Source: Anthoceros angustus
Lineage: Eukaryota > Streptophyta > Anthocerotopsida > Anthocerotales > Anthocerotaceae
NCBI GenBank assembly: GCA_010909165.1
Contig: MU008174.1
Span: 558,001-622,000 of the forward strand
Direction of reading: 5' to 3'
DNA length: 64,000 nt
The position numbers were made by a program, and so were the translations under genes. A model generated the notes under the pieces. The model was not told the origin of the DNA. It worked only from the letters and a program-made list of their open reading frames with translations, and did not search any database. Positions 22,617 through 33,786 of the stretch are shown piece by piece (the first letter of the stretch is position 1; the number at the start of each line of letters is the position of its first letter).

Positions 22617-22620
22617 AAAA

Positions 22621-25600
22621 TGGCGTGACTTTCGCCGATGGCCACCGGCCACAACCCGTGTCGTTGTAGTGGAGTCCGCCTCCAAGAGAATGACCGGCTG
22701 CTTCACTGCTTTCAACTGCTTCTCACCTACACTTAGTGTCCGCTCAGCTCAACACTTATTTATCGCTTCACTAACTACTCCGCAACGTTTCACCGACAGC
22801 CCGTGCGGCCAAACGCTTAAGGACCTGTCACCTGCAGGTTGCGCTCAAGTTCGCCACCATCCATCTAGTCCGCTCCTCTCACCCTCGCCTCACTACACTC
22901 GTCCTTGGGGAAAAAACGGGTGGCGGTCCGGACCTCCGTCCTCCGCTGGCCTCCCGCCGGCCTCGTGACGCCTCCCGAGTTCCTCCGGCCACACGCCCGG
23001 CCCGGCCACCGCCTGATGAGCAAGGGTCCTAGGCGCTGCTTCCTCGCACACACCACCACACGCTAGGGTCCGGCTACCAAGACCTGACCGCCTCCGGCTG
23101 TCACCGCCTGACTCGTGACTCAGTAACAAGAAGGCACCCAAGAGCCCAAGATGCATCAACACCAAGAGAAAGATACTTTACTCGTGAGCACTCATTTTTT
23201 ATACTACGCCCAAGGCGCCTTTATTACACCTCTATTCGAAATGAGGGCTACCGGCGCCTAATCGCCTACTATTCTCCTATTCTCCTATCTCCGCTTGGTG
23301 GGCTGGATGGCCCCCGATTCTGCCTTTGGCACCGTGCCCAAAGCCGAGCCCGACGATCATGGGCAAGACCCAATCGGATGATCCGCGAGGGACCCCTACC
23401 TCTCCTCGAGGGTCTGCCAGCGCCACCGGGCGGCGGCCTCGACAACGGCGGCCACCACTAAGTCCTCCTCCTCCTTATCTCTCGGGCCTCGCGCGGCCCT
23501 CCAAGAGATGGATCTTGGGTTGGATGGTGGCTCTCCCCACTCCCGAGTCTGACCTCGGACCTGCCTCGACTCTGAGTCCTGACCTCTAGGTCCGCCTTCC
23601 TCCGGGTCCCGTGTCCGGCCTTCTTCGAGTTCGACTGGGTCCCGACTTGCCTCCGGGTCCGGCCTCCGGGCCCAACCTTCCTGGAGTCCTGACTCGTGGT
23701 CCGTCACACTAGAGTCCGGACCTCAAGTCCGCCTTCTGACTTCGATTCGGCCTCAAGAGTCTCGGACAAAGTCCCACCCACGGTGCCTCGGGGCCTGCCT
23801 CACGGGCTCACCCATCGAGCCTCCTTGGTTCCCGAGTTCCCGGCCAGCCCCTTCCACGGCCTCCCAGGCCCTCCTCCTTCCTTCCTTCCGCATGGAGGTG
23901 CAGAGTGCTTACTGCAGTCCTTCCTCCGTCTGCCTCCTGTTTCCTCACACATTATCAAACAACAGCTCCTAGGGTCCCCTGTGGCTGATCCCCTGGTCCT
24001 TCCTCCCCTCCTTCCGACCCTTCCGAAGTCCGCCACCGCCTAGAGTGGCGCAAGACCAGCCTTGAGGAGCTCAAGGTAGTAGGCAAAGCTCAATCGACTT
24101 GTTGAATTGCCTCCTCCACATGGGCCCGAGCACCCGTGATTCCTCCGCCAGAGGTGCTCCGGCATGTCATCTGCACCCCACCTGCCTGCTGCTGTTACCA
24201 ACCGCACCGGACTCGATGCCACCAAAGCGGCCTCCGACACCTCCTCGCAGCCTTCCCGCCGCCGACGCTCTCCTCCAGCCCGCCCGCTTGCCGGGCCATG
24301 GAGCCGAGCTCACCTCCGCTTCTCAGAACCGGACGAGCACCGCCTCCTCCGCTTTCTTCCTCCGCTCATCCTTTCCCGAGGTCCGCCACTCTTCTCCAAA
24401 GTGGCCGGTATCCCCGTCCGACTCGGCTTCCTCCACCGCAGCCTCGCGACGCCGAACTCTTGGACTGCCGCCATTCTCCTCCGTCAAGCCGAAGCCGAGG
24501 CGCCTATCTCCCGCTCAAGTCTTGGATTCTCTCTGAGAACCCCGCCTGCCCGATGCCTTGGAGTTGCAGCCCAAGGTATCCGCCTCCAGCCCCGCCGCCT
24601 CTTCTACCTCCCGCACTGACCCCGAGGTCCCCATTTCGGTCCTCCGCCTCCTCCTCACGGCCGACTGCTTGCTCACGCCACTGCTGGCCTTCAGTTGGCT
24701 GCCACTCCCAAATGCCTCCTCCACCGGCCCGATCACGCCGATAGTGATCCCGGCCGACCTTCGCCATGCTTCGCTTCTCGTGACCGCCTTCACCGAGCCT
24801 CGCTGTCTCGATGTTGGGCCACTGGCCGCCTCACCGTGTCGCGAGCCCTCTCCGCCTCCTTCTCGCGCCTCTTCGTCTAGAGATCTTCACCTGTGCTTGG
24901 GCCTCTCACCGCCACACATGCACTGGAGGACCTGGTCCGTCTTCTCCTGACCGCTGGACCAAGGCCTCCGCCTCCCGCTGCTTCCTTCCTCGATGCGGCC
25001 GAGGACTTCCGCCTTCTTCGCCTCCGGCCGCCCATCTCGCCTCTGGAGGAGCACCATGCGCCTCCTGTTGCCTCCACCTCGGGTTTTCTCGGCCCCAGAG
25101 TCCTCAGAGCATACCGCCCACGTGAAGCTGTGACCCGCGTGTCTCTTCCACGGCCGCCACCGGTGAGGCCCCCAAGAAGTCCGGCTGGGGCGGGCATCTC
25201 TCGTCCGCTAAGGACCTCCATACCGCAGCCCGGAGTGAGTCCGACTGGCTCGACCTAATCAGACCCTTAGGTCCCGAGTACCGAGGTCCGAGTCTCACCT
25301 TCTTGGCCCTCTTGGCCACCTTTTTGTCCGCCTCTTTCTCGGGCTCGAGGGGTGAGGGGTTCGGAGTCGACCTTTGCCTCTCCCGCCGGAGACTGCCCGT
25401 GGGCTGCCGCCGCTGGCCTCCCGCCCTCTGGGCCCCTTCCGCCTTCAGACCGCCTCCTTCGCCACCCGCTGGCAGGCACGGCGCCGCCCTGGTGCCGGTT
25501 GGCGGTGGCACCGCCTTCCGCCGTCCCCGACGAGTCCCGGGGCTCGGCCGCCGCTGGCGGCTGTCCGCTTGAGCTGAGCCGCCAACCGCCGCCTGGGCCT

Positions 25601-27748
25601 CGCCTCCTCCTGGCCGCCTCCGCGTTTCCCTTCCTCGATGCGGCCGAGGACTTCCGCCTTCTTCTTGCCTGGGCGCCTCCATCTGCTCACGGAGGAGCAC
25701 CATCGCCTCCTTGTTGCCTCCACCTCCACAGGTCTTCTCGGCCGTCCCGCGAGTCCCAGGCATACCGTCCATGATGGCAGGACCCCGTGTCTCTTCCACT
25801 GCCGGTGAGGCCCCAAGAAGTCGTGGGCGGGCATCTCTCGGTCGAGGACCTCCATACCCGCCGGGTGAGTCGGTGGCTCTCGGACCTAATCGGGACCCTT
25901 AGGTCACAGTCCGAGTCAGGCCTCACCTTCTTTGGCCCTCTTGGCGCCAATTCCTATCCTCTTTCTCCACAGGGCTCGGAGGGTGAGGGGTTCGAGGCGA
26001 CCTCTTTCTCCCGGTCGGAGGCAGGACCCGGCTCGGTGGGGCTGATGGCCTCCGCTCCTTGGGCGGCGTCCCTTTCCGCCTCCTTCCGCCTCCTCGGCTT
26101 CTTGCCACTCCGTTGGCGGCGAGGCAAGAACACAGGCGCCGTAGGTCTTTGCGTTGGTGGCACCGCCTTCCGCCTCTTGGAGGTCCGTCGAGCTCGCCTC
26201 GTCGTTCTTTGGCGGTGATGCGCCGGGCTGGGCCGCCACTCTGGGCCGCCTCTTCTGCTGCTCGGTGGGGCACCGGGAGGAGGAAGCGGGATGTCCTCCC
26301 ACACTTCCCTCGGTGGCGAGGGAGTCCGCCCAGACGATGATGGAGTCCGGGATTCCTCCCACTGCCTTCCTCCCGCCTCTTGCTCCGGATGGACGGGCCT
26401 CCACCTCCGCGCCTTCCTTCCCCCTGAGGGGGCACCCCTTCCCGAGTGCTGCCTCTCCCTCCTTCGTGGAGGTTCGCGCCCCCACACATGAATTAAGAAC
26501 GGCGATAACGCCGACGGAGGAGGCTTCTCACACCTCAGCTTGTGAGCTTCCTGATTGATCCTGGCGAAGATGATCCTTCCTCCCGCCTCCTTCCTCTCTC
26601 GCAGCATGCAGAACACTAGAGATTGTCACCAAGGTGATCTACCTTGGTGAGCATGTTCCAGTGGACAATGATCCTGCCACCGCCTCACCCTCTGGCCCAG
26701 CAAGTCCGACATCAACCACCTGCTGGTTGTCTGCTGCGCCCTCGAGCTTCAGCACCTTGCCGCCTATCTTCCTCCGGCCTTGAGAGGTTCCGGACTACGC
26801 CCCAATTCTCCTCACTGATGCCACATCGCCTCAGACCTCCACGGCCCACCTCCTAGGGTCCTCAAGGCTCTTAGACCGAACCTCCTTGTTGGCCGCCAAC
26901 ATCTTCGGCGATTCTGACTAGGGCGACGTCAAGGTCCAGACACTGAAAACGTCCAGTGCCATTCCTTGACCAGCCCCCGCCTCCTCCAGCCCACGGCCCG
27001 GGTCCTGCTTGGTGACGATGTTGCGTTCCACTAAGCTCCATGGCTCCCAAACCTCGCCGCTTCTTGGGTCCCATCTTCCGCCTCCCGCCTCCTCCGCCTC
27101 TTGGAGGTGTGAGGGCTCGCAATCGTCTGCCTTGCGGCCGCTGGTTCTTCCCTCGCGAAGTCGAGCGACGCCGGAGGGTGCCTGAGCGATCACAAAGACA
27201 ACGCCAGAGGGCCGGGTGTTCCGATCATGAGAGCATGCGAAGATCAGCGGTTGCTTGGAAGAATGACCTCCGCCTTGCCTCGCCATAGTCAACTGCTCGC
27301 GTGAGGGGTGGCTCTTGCTCAGAATCGTATCTGTATGGCTTACTCCCACCTTACGCTTCCGCCTACTCCAGCGCTTATAAGGCGTTTACTTGGTTGCGCG
27401 GATCTGTGAGCGTGAATACCGCTATAACGGCCACCGCAATGCTACGGTCTCCGCGTCATGGCTCGCCTTCATGGCTCAGTGGCCGCCCACGTGGCGCGCT
27501 CTGTCTAACTCACGCCCCAACTTCTAAATTACCCATCATGTATTTTATTCTATTCGACCTGTGAGTGGGGTCGGACTTATCCCTTGTACTGCAAAAGGTG
27601 TCCGGGGTCTGGAGGGCACCTGGGTCACACTTACCCCGGAGTCCGAGTGCCGTCCGTGCTTATTCCTCCTTTTCCGCCTTATTTTACACTCCATACCTAC
27701 GAAAAAAAAGACCAACCCCGCTTATTTCCCAACCCCAAGGGGAGTCCG
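22621..27748 (-). repeat. Gypsy 5' LTR (5.1 kb)
   Basis: It runs from TGGCGTGAC (left) to GGGGAGTCC (right) and matches 15,493-19,800 throughout. The left end meets a primer site, so this is the 5' LTR in the minus-strand sense. A CTTATAAGCGC element near 27,372 could be its TATA region. It is longer than its partner mainly because of an internal duplication at 24,985-26,270. The right end abuts the dirigent flank copy at 27,757. Confidence 0.7.
24985..26270. repeat. Tandem duplication inside the Gypsy 5' LTR, about 646 bp x 2
   Basis: TTCCTCGATGCGGCCGAGGA occurs at 24,985 and 25,631, and the following sequence (GAGGAGCACCAT, ACCTAATC...GACCCTTAGGTC, TTGGCCCTCTTGG) repeats in the same order. 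The inner LTR has this stretch once (17,790 onward). Confidence 0.75.
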
Positions 27749-27756
27749 TTGTCCAT

Positions 27757-28735
27757 AGCGCTTATAAGGCGTTTCTGCACTGGATTCTGTGATATTTTTG
27801 TCTCTCCTTCAGGTATGTGCATGGGGTGCCCCAACCATGGAGAATGGAATCAATCTATGCAAAGATCATGATAGATCAGGGTCCCTACTCACGGTTGATG
27901 TCGGTGTATGTCGCTGTCAAGTGACAACATATACATCCACATAGAGTGTGGCAGCCTAGCCCTAGGGTACGCTTCGAATGTGTGTGATCCACTTTGTCAA
28001 ACAAATGTGCAAGAACACGAAAAGAAGCCAATTGTTGCACCCAACCTTGGGTCACACTTGTGTGCCTTCTACAGGAATGTGCAAACTTGGCAAGCATTGC
28101 ATCTGGGAAGGCTAGCTCAGTACACAGATCCAAGATGAAAGTCTGATCTTCTGCACATGTCCTTAAAACGACCCAAGCAAGTATTATGTTGCATCTAAAA
28201 TGCCGGTAACTCACACCAAAGAGCCTAGCTCTGCGGAATGGAACTATTATTGTCACAACCCATATATCCCGACCCCAGCCATCCCTCCTTTACTTCAGGA
28301 ACACTCGTCACTTGTTCCTTCAGGTACCTACATAAACTACACTTTCTTTGCGAGGAATTCCCTGCCAGTCACATATTATTGTATACCGTCCCATACGATC
28401 ATGACAGGCCAAACAACTGGCACGGTTTTGGTCGAGCATGATGGTGCGATGATTTGATCCCTACCCTATTTGATATGCGTTCAATCAGAACAGATTGGTG
28501 TCCAGCAGTGGTTCTCCACCTCATATACACATACGAGCTATGCTGGCCAGATGTGTGCCGCCAATCACTTCCTCTCTCACAATCTAGCCACCACTGGTCG
28601 AAAGCTCCAAAAAATCCTCCTTCCACGACCAGCTACTTGTAGATTAGAAACAAGCTCGTAGGTTCATAGTCCGCCATGCCCAAAACAACCACCAGAGCAG
28701 CACCTTAGCCATGGCCGCTGTGGCCACACTTTGAG
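27757..28735 (+). repeat. Copy of the dirigent gene 5' flank (partner 42,031-42,960)
   Basis: From GCGCTTATAAGGCGTTTCTG the sequence follows 42,031-42,960 for nearly 1 kb and ends with the first dirigent codons: ATG CCC AAA ACA ACC near 28,678 and the ATGGCCGCTGTGGCC of the second Met near 28,711. The coding part then breaks off, leaving a dirigent 5' end without a body. Confidence 0.85.
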
Positions 28736-28740
28736 TTTGG

Positions 28741-29222
28741 AAGACATACAAGCAGTGTTTAATGGGCGTGATCGGAAGATATAGTGACTTAAAAGGCTAT
28801 TGTAACTAGGTTTTAGTTTGAGGTGCTTTGCGGAAGCGTTTGATCAAAGTTTAGTGCTTTACTAATTGATACAATTAATTACAAGAGGTGGGCTTTTATA
28901 GCTTGTGTCTGGAGAGTTGTACAAGATAGCCTCTTCGGTACAAGATACCAAAGGGTATGACCACGTTGGGTTAAGCTAAGCTAACCATAACCAATGCGGT
29001 CTGTACTTCTAACTCTCCCTCTCAGACTAGTTGGGTTATCTAAATCAAAGAACTAATAATCACTTGCCCCTGGAGTATTGTATAAGTACTACGGTCTTCA
29101 ACTAAACTCAACCCACCGATCGTCACCGGTCGCAAGTAAGATTGAAGCAAGCGGTCTACAATAGCTGTCAACTTCAAGTAACTGAACGTTTTGAGATAAG
29201 ATGCGCCTCACCAAATGTGTGA
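28741..29222. other. No gene recognised; probable Copia 3' end
   Basis: AT-rich sequence downstream (minus sense) of a Copia RNase H end. It may hold the 3' UTR and LTR of that element, but no TG..CA pair or repeat partner could be fixed. Confidence 0.25.
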
Positions 29223-29429
29223 CTAGTCCAACTGCAAAAAGCTGCTACAGTCAACCAATCCAAGCCGTTCTCTGTGGAAGCAGTGTTTGAACTTGAAGGA
29301 TTTTGTCAAGATATCATCAGCACACCAGGGTACATACTGTACCTTAACAATTCTTCTCTCAGCAGCGTCACAAATATTATGGTGTTGAATCTGTAATCGG
29401 CATTCCTTGAAGACAAGAGACCAAGACAC
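29223..29429 (-). pseudogene. Copia RNase H end, minus strand
   Basis: The frame reads QIQHHNICDAAERRIVKVQY, then VPWCADDILTKSFKFKHCFH and RERLGLVD. VQYVPxxxxxADILTKxL..xxHxxxRxxLG is the C-terminus of Copia Pol. It is a third Copia fragment, unrelated in orientation to those at 1-8.5 kb, and it interrupts the chromovirus LTR next to it. Confidence 0.75.
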
Positions 29430-29768
29430 GAAGGGCGCTGCAGGATGGGATGCGAGAGAGAGATGTCTTGATTCTTGGGAGCGGGCTGAAGTAGCCTCCG
29501 CTCCTGTCCGTGCACGTGTCCTTTTCTCCTTGACTGGGGTTCTGAGTCTGGTTACTAGCTAGCTAGGTTAGTGTCATCTGGGTTAGCCTAATCAGACTTC
29601 CATTTAACCCTGGTTGGCCTATTTGCCTCAACTAGCTTCCTAATGCGCGCCTAGTCGCTGCGTCGCCTTCCTACGCTAGCTCTTTGCCTAGCTACTGATC
29701 ACATAGCTAGCATCTATCATCAAGCTGGCTTGTCTCTGTCCGCTCCACCGATTTATCCGATCGTGACA
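29395..29768 (-). repeat. Chromovirus 3' LTR, first part
   Basis: Begins TGTCACGATCGGATAAATCG at 29,768 on the minus strand, directly after the polypurine tract, and aligns with 10,337-10,697. It is cut at about 29,400 by a Copia fragment. Confidence 0.85.
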
Positions 29769-29783
29769 TCCTCTCCTTCCTCT
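29769..29783 (-). other. Polypurine tract
   Basis: AGAGGAAGGAGAGGA on the minus strand, between the pol stop codon and the LTR TGTCACG. It would prime plus-strand DNA synthesis. Confidence 0.85.
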
Positions 29784-30250
29784 AGCGAGCATCAGGAGGG
29801 CCTCGTTCTTCATTCTCTGCTTTGAGTTTGCTAAGGTGTTGAACAGTTTCGATGAAGGCTTCAGTTTCCCAACTCGGGTCCTCTTGATGGTCGCCCTCCC
29901 ATCTCACCAAGTATTCCTTCACGCCCCGCCGCAACACTCGCTCGACGCCGAGAATCTCGGGTTGGAAGATGAGCTGGTCACCGCTTGAACTTGCCTCTCT
30001 GCAAGTTGCCGCACTCCTTCCTCTAGCGAGCATCGAGGGCCTCGCTCTTCATTCTCCGCTTTGGGTTTGCTAAGGTGTTGAAAGCCATGAAGGCTTGCTT
30101 CCCAACTCGGTCCTCTTGATGGTCGCCTCCATCTCACCAAGTATTCCTTCACGGTCCCGCCGCAACACTCTCGACGCCGAGAATCTCTGGGTGGAAGATG
30201 AGCCGGTCACCGCTTGAACAGATCTTCTGCAAGTTGCCGCACCCTTCCCT
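29777..30250 (-). repeat. Tandem duplication of the chromodomain, about 240 bp x 2
   Basis: 29,777-30,016 and 30,017-30,250 are head-to-tail copies; both start CTCTAGCGAGCATC. The second lacks several short pieces. The join lies in a shared CCTTCCT. Confidence 0.85.
29782..30033 (-). pseudogene. Integrase C-terminal chromodomain
   Basis: The frame encodes ILGVERVLRRGVKEYLVRWE, then GDHQEDPSWETEAFIETVQH and a stop after GPPDAR. The pattern ILxxRxxRRGxxEYLVRWxG...xTWExxxxI is a chromodomain, which in chromoviruses directs insertion into marked chromatin. The aromatic cage has Tyr and Trp in place (EYLVRW, SWE). It is the clean half of a duplicated stretch. Confidence 0.85.
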
Positions 30251-30259
30251 CCTCCTTCT

Positions 30260-31516
30260 TCCGCTAGCCTCGGCCACGCTTGTGGTTGGGTCCTTCTCTC
30301 CTAGTCAGAAATTCAAAGGTTGCAACACCGCACTTCCCTCCATCGGCCGATGTTGCGCTCTTCTTAGGCGATGCTTGGCCGGTGGGTCCATCGTCTAGGA
30401 ACTTCGCTGTGGAGGCTCTCCACAAACTTCTTAAGCAAGGACACATGAAAATCTGCACATCTTCCGGATCGGGCAAGTCGAGTTGGTAAGCAATCGCAGA
30501 AATTTTCTTACTTACGGCAAAGGTCCCACTCAGATGCCAACTTTGCCTTACCTTCTTGAGACGGAGTAACGATTTGGCTTGACTCTCACCTGACGAGATC
30601 TCCTACCGTCATCGCCTCTTCTTGTTGGCATGTGCGGCTCGATTCACGACTTGCATACGCAGGATGGCATCGTTAAGGGCTTCATGCATCTCTTCACTTA
30701 GCTCCACCGACTTTGGCTCGCCACCCAACACCGCCACAGACTGAGGGGCAAGTTCTGCCATAAATCATTTTGAAGGGTGAGTATCCTGCTGTCGAATGCT
30801 TTGCAGAGTTGTAGGCAACCCACCAAGGGCAGCACTTCTTCCCACTTGCTCTGCTTGTCATGGCAGTAAGGTCTGAGCAAGTCCTCCATGGTCTAGTTCA
30901 ACTTCTCGCTGGCTCCATCGGATTGTGCATGGTACGCTGAGCTCAGACATTGCTTGATGCCTAGGCTCTTGCAGAAAGTAGTCCAAAACTCAGATGTGAA
31001 CTTGGAATCTCGATCGCTCACTATCTTCTGTGGCACCCCGTGCAGTCTCACTACTTTCTTGAGGAAAATGGGAGCTAATGACTTGGCCTTTATAGTACCC
31101 TTTACCGGAATAAAGTGAGCCAATTTAGTAGCTCTGTCCATGCAAACCGGATGGCGCCATTTCCTCTCGAGTCTTGGGAAGGCAAGTCACGAAATCGCAT
31201 GACATGCTTTGCCACTTCTCGCAAGGGACTTGCGCATCAAGAGTCCCATCGAGACTTCCTTTCAACCTTCGCTTGTCGACAAGGTAAGCATGTTCTTACA
31301 TACTCTATACACTCGCCGCATGCCCTTCCACCACACATGTTCCTTCAAACATAAGTTCTCCATGCCCATGTGCCTCTCAGGAGCATCATGTGCATCATGG
31401 AGCAAGGTTAGCTTCAAGCTTGAGCAACATGCGGTATGCAAAGCTTCCTTTCTATATAGTGCCTTGATGAGTCTTCTATCTGTCCCCAAGCTCTGAGGGT
31501 CTGCCAGTAGTGACAC
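30260..31516 (-). pseudogene. Chromovirus integrase
   Basis: The zinc finger reads LLHDAHDAPERHMGMENLCL, giving the first His pair, with the Cys of RVYRVCKNM after it. The core has DRATKLAHFIPVKGT (first Asp), IVSDRDSKFTSEFW (second Asp) and HAQSDGASEKLN (Glu; relatives have QTDGQTE). After a stop at 30,893 it continues MEDLLRPYCHDKQSKWEEVL. Frame changes lie near 31,200 and 30,700, and the part at 30,260-30,500 is weakly readable. Integrase would join the cDNA to the chromosome. Confidence 0.85.
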
Positions 31517-32010
31517 TGTCCTCCAACTTGCGTAGGATGTTACTCAAATGCTCATCTTTCGAGGTCGACTCCCTCACCTCCTTCCACATGTCGGACTCCA
31601 CTCTGAGCAGCACACTACACCTTCTTCTGCTCAGAGCATCAGCAATTAAATTTGCCTTACCTGGGGAGTAGGAGATCGTGAAGTGGAAATCTGCCAAGTA
31701 CTCTACCCACCTTCGTTGTCTGGGGTTCAACAAAAGTTGCTTGAAAAAATGCTCCAAGCTACGATGGTCTGTGTATACCACAAACTCACTCCCATAGAGC
31801 TAATGTCTCCAAGCTTTTAGCATTTGGAAGCGATTTTTGACGGTTGTTGCATTCAGACCCCTATAGTCAATGCACATGCGGATTTTACCGTTTCGATGTT
31901 TCACGATGAGCACTGGTGCAGCATATGGTGATACAGATGGCTCCACTAATCCTTTCTTTAACAAGCCCACCGCTTGGACTGCATATTCTCACCGGAGCAA
32001 GCCCGTATGG
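31476..32010 (-). pseudogene. RT start joined to RNase H
   Basis: RT begins LLKKGLVEPSVSPYAAPVLI, then KHRNGKIRMCIDYRGLNATT and VKNRF. Within a few codons it passes to MLKAWRH and the RNase H block LYGSEFVVYTDHRSLEHFFK, then RRWVEYLADFHFTISYSPGK and NLIADALSRR. About 200 residues of palm and thumb, including the YVDD box, are missing. The rest of RNase H looks normal, so this is one deletion rather than general decay. Confidence 0.85.
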
Positions 32011-32059
32011 GGCTTGCACGGGACCTCCGCCACCAAGTCTATAGCATGATCTACGTCTC

Positions 32060-32600
32060 TTCGGATCGATCCTTGGGGGCAGCCCCTGCATCTCATAGAA
32101 GACATCTTCAAAGGCGTCCAAGACTTCTTGCAGCTCAGAAGGTACCTCTCCCACTGCTGGCTGATCAATTTGTACGTGCTCTACTTGGCAACAACTGTAG
32201 AGAACAGCAGCATACTCCAACTTCTCTCTTTTGAGTGCCCTCCTAGCATTTCTTGTTGAGAACAACTTGTCCTTCGACTGCAAGGAGGCTCCTTGCAACT
32301 TCAACTCTTTGCCTTGCCATTGCAACGCTATTTCGTGCTTCCTGAACGAGATGTTGGGATCCACCTTCCACAACCAATCTTGCCCCAGCAGCACTTCATG
32401 TGCTAGAGCATCGATAACCTCGAGTCTGACCTGGTCAGTGTATCCTTGAATATTGATGCGGATCTCAAGAGGCCGACGAAGAAGACCCGGTCCAGCGTGC
32501 TCGCCAGAGGCTAGGCGTAGTTCTCCATCGCCGAGGCCACCAGCTTCAACAGCCTGTCTTCAGCTTCATGGTCCGACTTCATTTTAGCAGAGACTGGTCT
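32060..32600 (-). pseudogene. Chromovirus protease end and RT linker
   Basis: The frame carries RPLEIRINIQGYTDQVRLEV, then HEVLLGQDWLWKVDPNISF, the C-terminal half of a Gypsy retropepsin (LLGxDWL block). LQEVLDAFEDVFYEMQGLPP follows, the usual lead into RT. The catalytic DSG is not in the window part that can be read. Similarity ends near 32,600. Confidence 0.8.
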
Positions 32601-33079
32601 CATTTGGGGCCTATATTTTCCTACGATTTTGTTTTTAAACGTACAAAATTGGAATTGGTGTAAAATCGGTCTGTGTCATATATGGCACATACGACCATAA
32701 TGTAGAAGTAGGTAGACCACCAGCTTAACAGCTTGGACAGTTAGGAGGGGCTGAACTTAGGCCGATGTATGCCTGACCATTTATTCGTGTTTCAAGCATT
32801 CATGATCTTTGTGATTTTGAGCTATGTATTGTGTATGATCATCGGCAGGTGCAACTGACAACTATTATAGCATGGACTAATTACATAGGACAGACCCAAT
32901 AACTGAACTTTCGATGTAGTAGATAGGCGTTAGAAGGTAGAACGGCGTCATGGTCATGGATCTCATGATGTGTGCAAGATGCATAACAACATCTCATCGA
33001 AGTAGGGATTATCTCCAATCTCCTTTTCCACCACTTGCCCGTTTAAAAACCAAGTCGAATTCGCAATATTTTTCGTACC
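32601..33079. other. No gene recognised
   Basis: AT-rich sequence between the chromovirus edge and the next repeat block. Open frames are short, and no domain, terminal repeat or RNA gene was seen. Confidence 0.3.
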
Positions 33080-33663
33080 TCTTCTTGAGCATATCCTTGC
33101 ATTCGGGAACTCCTCCAAAAATAGACTTGAAATTATTTAAGCCATATCCCTTCCAAAACATGCCCGTCCTCAAGCACTATTCTATCTACATGCCCATATA
33201 GTCTCACAAAGGACTAAGAAAGAAACGAAGGTCGAAAGTAGGATGATGCGCCGGAAGGCCGGTGCATTGAATGATGGATTCAAGAAACAAGCACTAAGAT
33301 GCTTGCAGTCAATGTTTACGATCAATGCCGCCAACATGCTCAAAACCCATGAAGAAAGAATATGTGCGCCAGTAGGCAAGCGCCAGCTTTTGAGTGTTTG
33401 TTACGACCATTTTCTTACGTAGGCAAGCGTCAGCCTTTGGTTGTTTGTTGCGACCATTTTCTTACGGCCTTGTCCAAGGCACCAAAAATTTGGACCCTGG
33501 GATAAATATGCAAGTACTAATGCTTTTCATTTCTTGAGGGACTGGTGAGTTTTTTAAAAGATTCTTTTGCATTTTGCATCTTGATTAATTATTTTTTAGA
33601 ATATATTTTTTTCATCTTGAGCCTAAGTGAGTTTTTTCAAAGATTATTTCACGTTCCACGTTT
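33080..33663. repeat. Copy B of the block downstream of SUV3
   Basis: Matches 11,130-11,660 and 45,970-46,420: GAGCATATCCTTGCAT, CATATCCCTTCCAAAACAT, GGTCGAAAGTAGRATGATGCG and GCACCAAAAATTTGGACC occur in the same order. In this copy the block precedes a SUV3 tail instead of following one. Confidence 0.8.
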
Positions 33664-33786
33664 CGATTAATTAGTTTTTTGAACATTCTTATAAAATATT
33701 TAATATTTATTATAAAGATAAAATATTTAATATTTAATATTTAATATTTAATATTTTGTAAGAATGTTCAAAAAAGTAATTGATTG
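33664..33786. repeat. Long AT-rich palindrome
   Basis: The left arm (AATTAGTTTTTTGAACATTC, then TTATAAAATATTTAATATTT) is matched by the reverse complement of the right arm, which ends AAGAATGTTCAAAAAAGTAA. Arms are about 45 bp with few mismatches; the centre holds four ATATTTA units. It could fold into a cruciform or be a MITE-like insertion. Confidence 0.75.

Larger units (their letters stand above)
13999..27748 (-). mobile_element. Large Ty3/Gypsy retrotransposon with GC-rich 4-5 kb LTRs
   Basis: Read on the minus strand: an LTR (27,748 to 22,621), a tRNA-Asp-type primer site, gag-like sequence, protease, a second full LTR lodged in the protease-RT linker, then RT, RNase H and a short LTR fragment at 14,115-13,999. 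RT before RNase H with no integrase ahead of it marks Ty3/Gypsy; the primer type is common in Tat/Athila-like lineages. Integrase was not found. Every coding part is heavily frameshifted. The two long LTRs share order and sequence throughout but differ by many small indels and by one 650-bp internal duplication. Confidence 0.75.
29395..32600 (-). mobile_element. Chromovirus (Ty3/Gypsy) remnant with deleted RT
   Basis: On the minus strand: protease end, RT start, RNase H, integrase zinc finger and core, integrase C-terminus with chromodomain, stop codon, polypurine tract, then the start of the 3' LTR. The chromodomain places it among chromoviruses. Gag and the 5' LTR are absent (left edge near 32,600). 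The RT palm and thumb are removed by an internal deletion. Frameshifts are frequent, so it is dead. Confidence 0.9.

Noticed and set aside
15493-27748. Many open frames of 60-230 codons on both strands, for example 17,227-17,910 (+), 24,136-24,744 (+) and 25,104-25,799 (-)
   Set aside because: They lie in GC-rich LTR sequence of CCGCCTCC type, overlap each other on both strands, are Pro/Ala/Arg-rich with no domain, and are not conserved between the two LTR copies.
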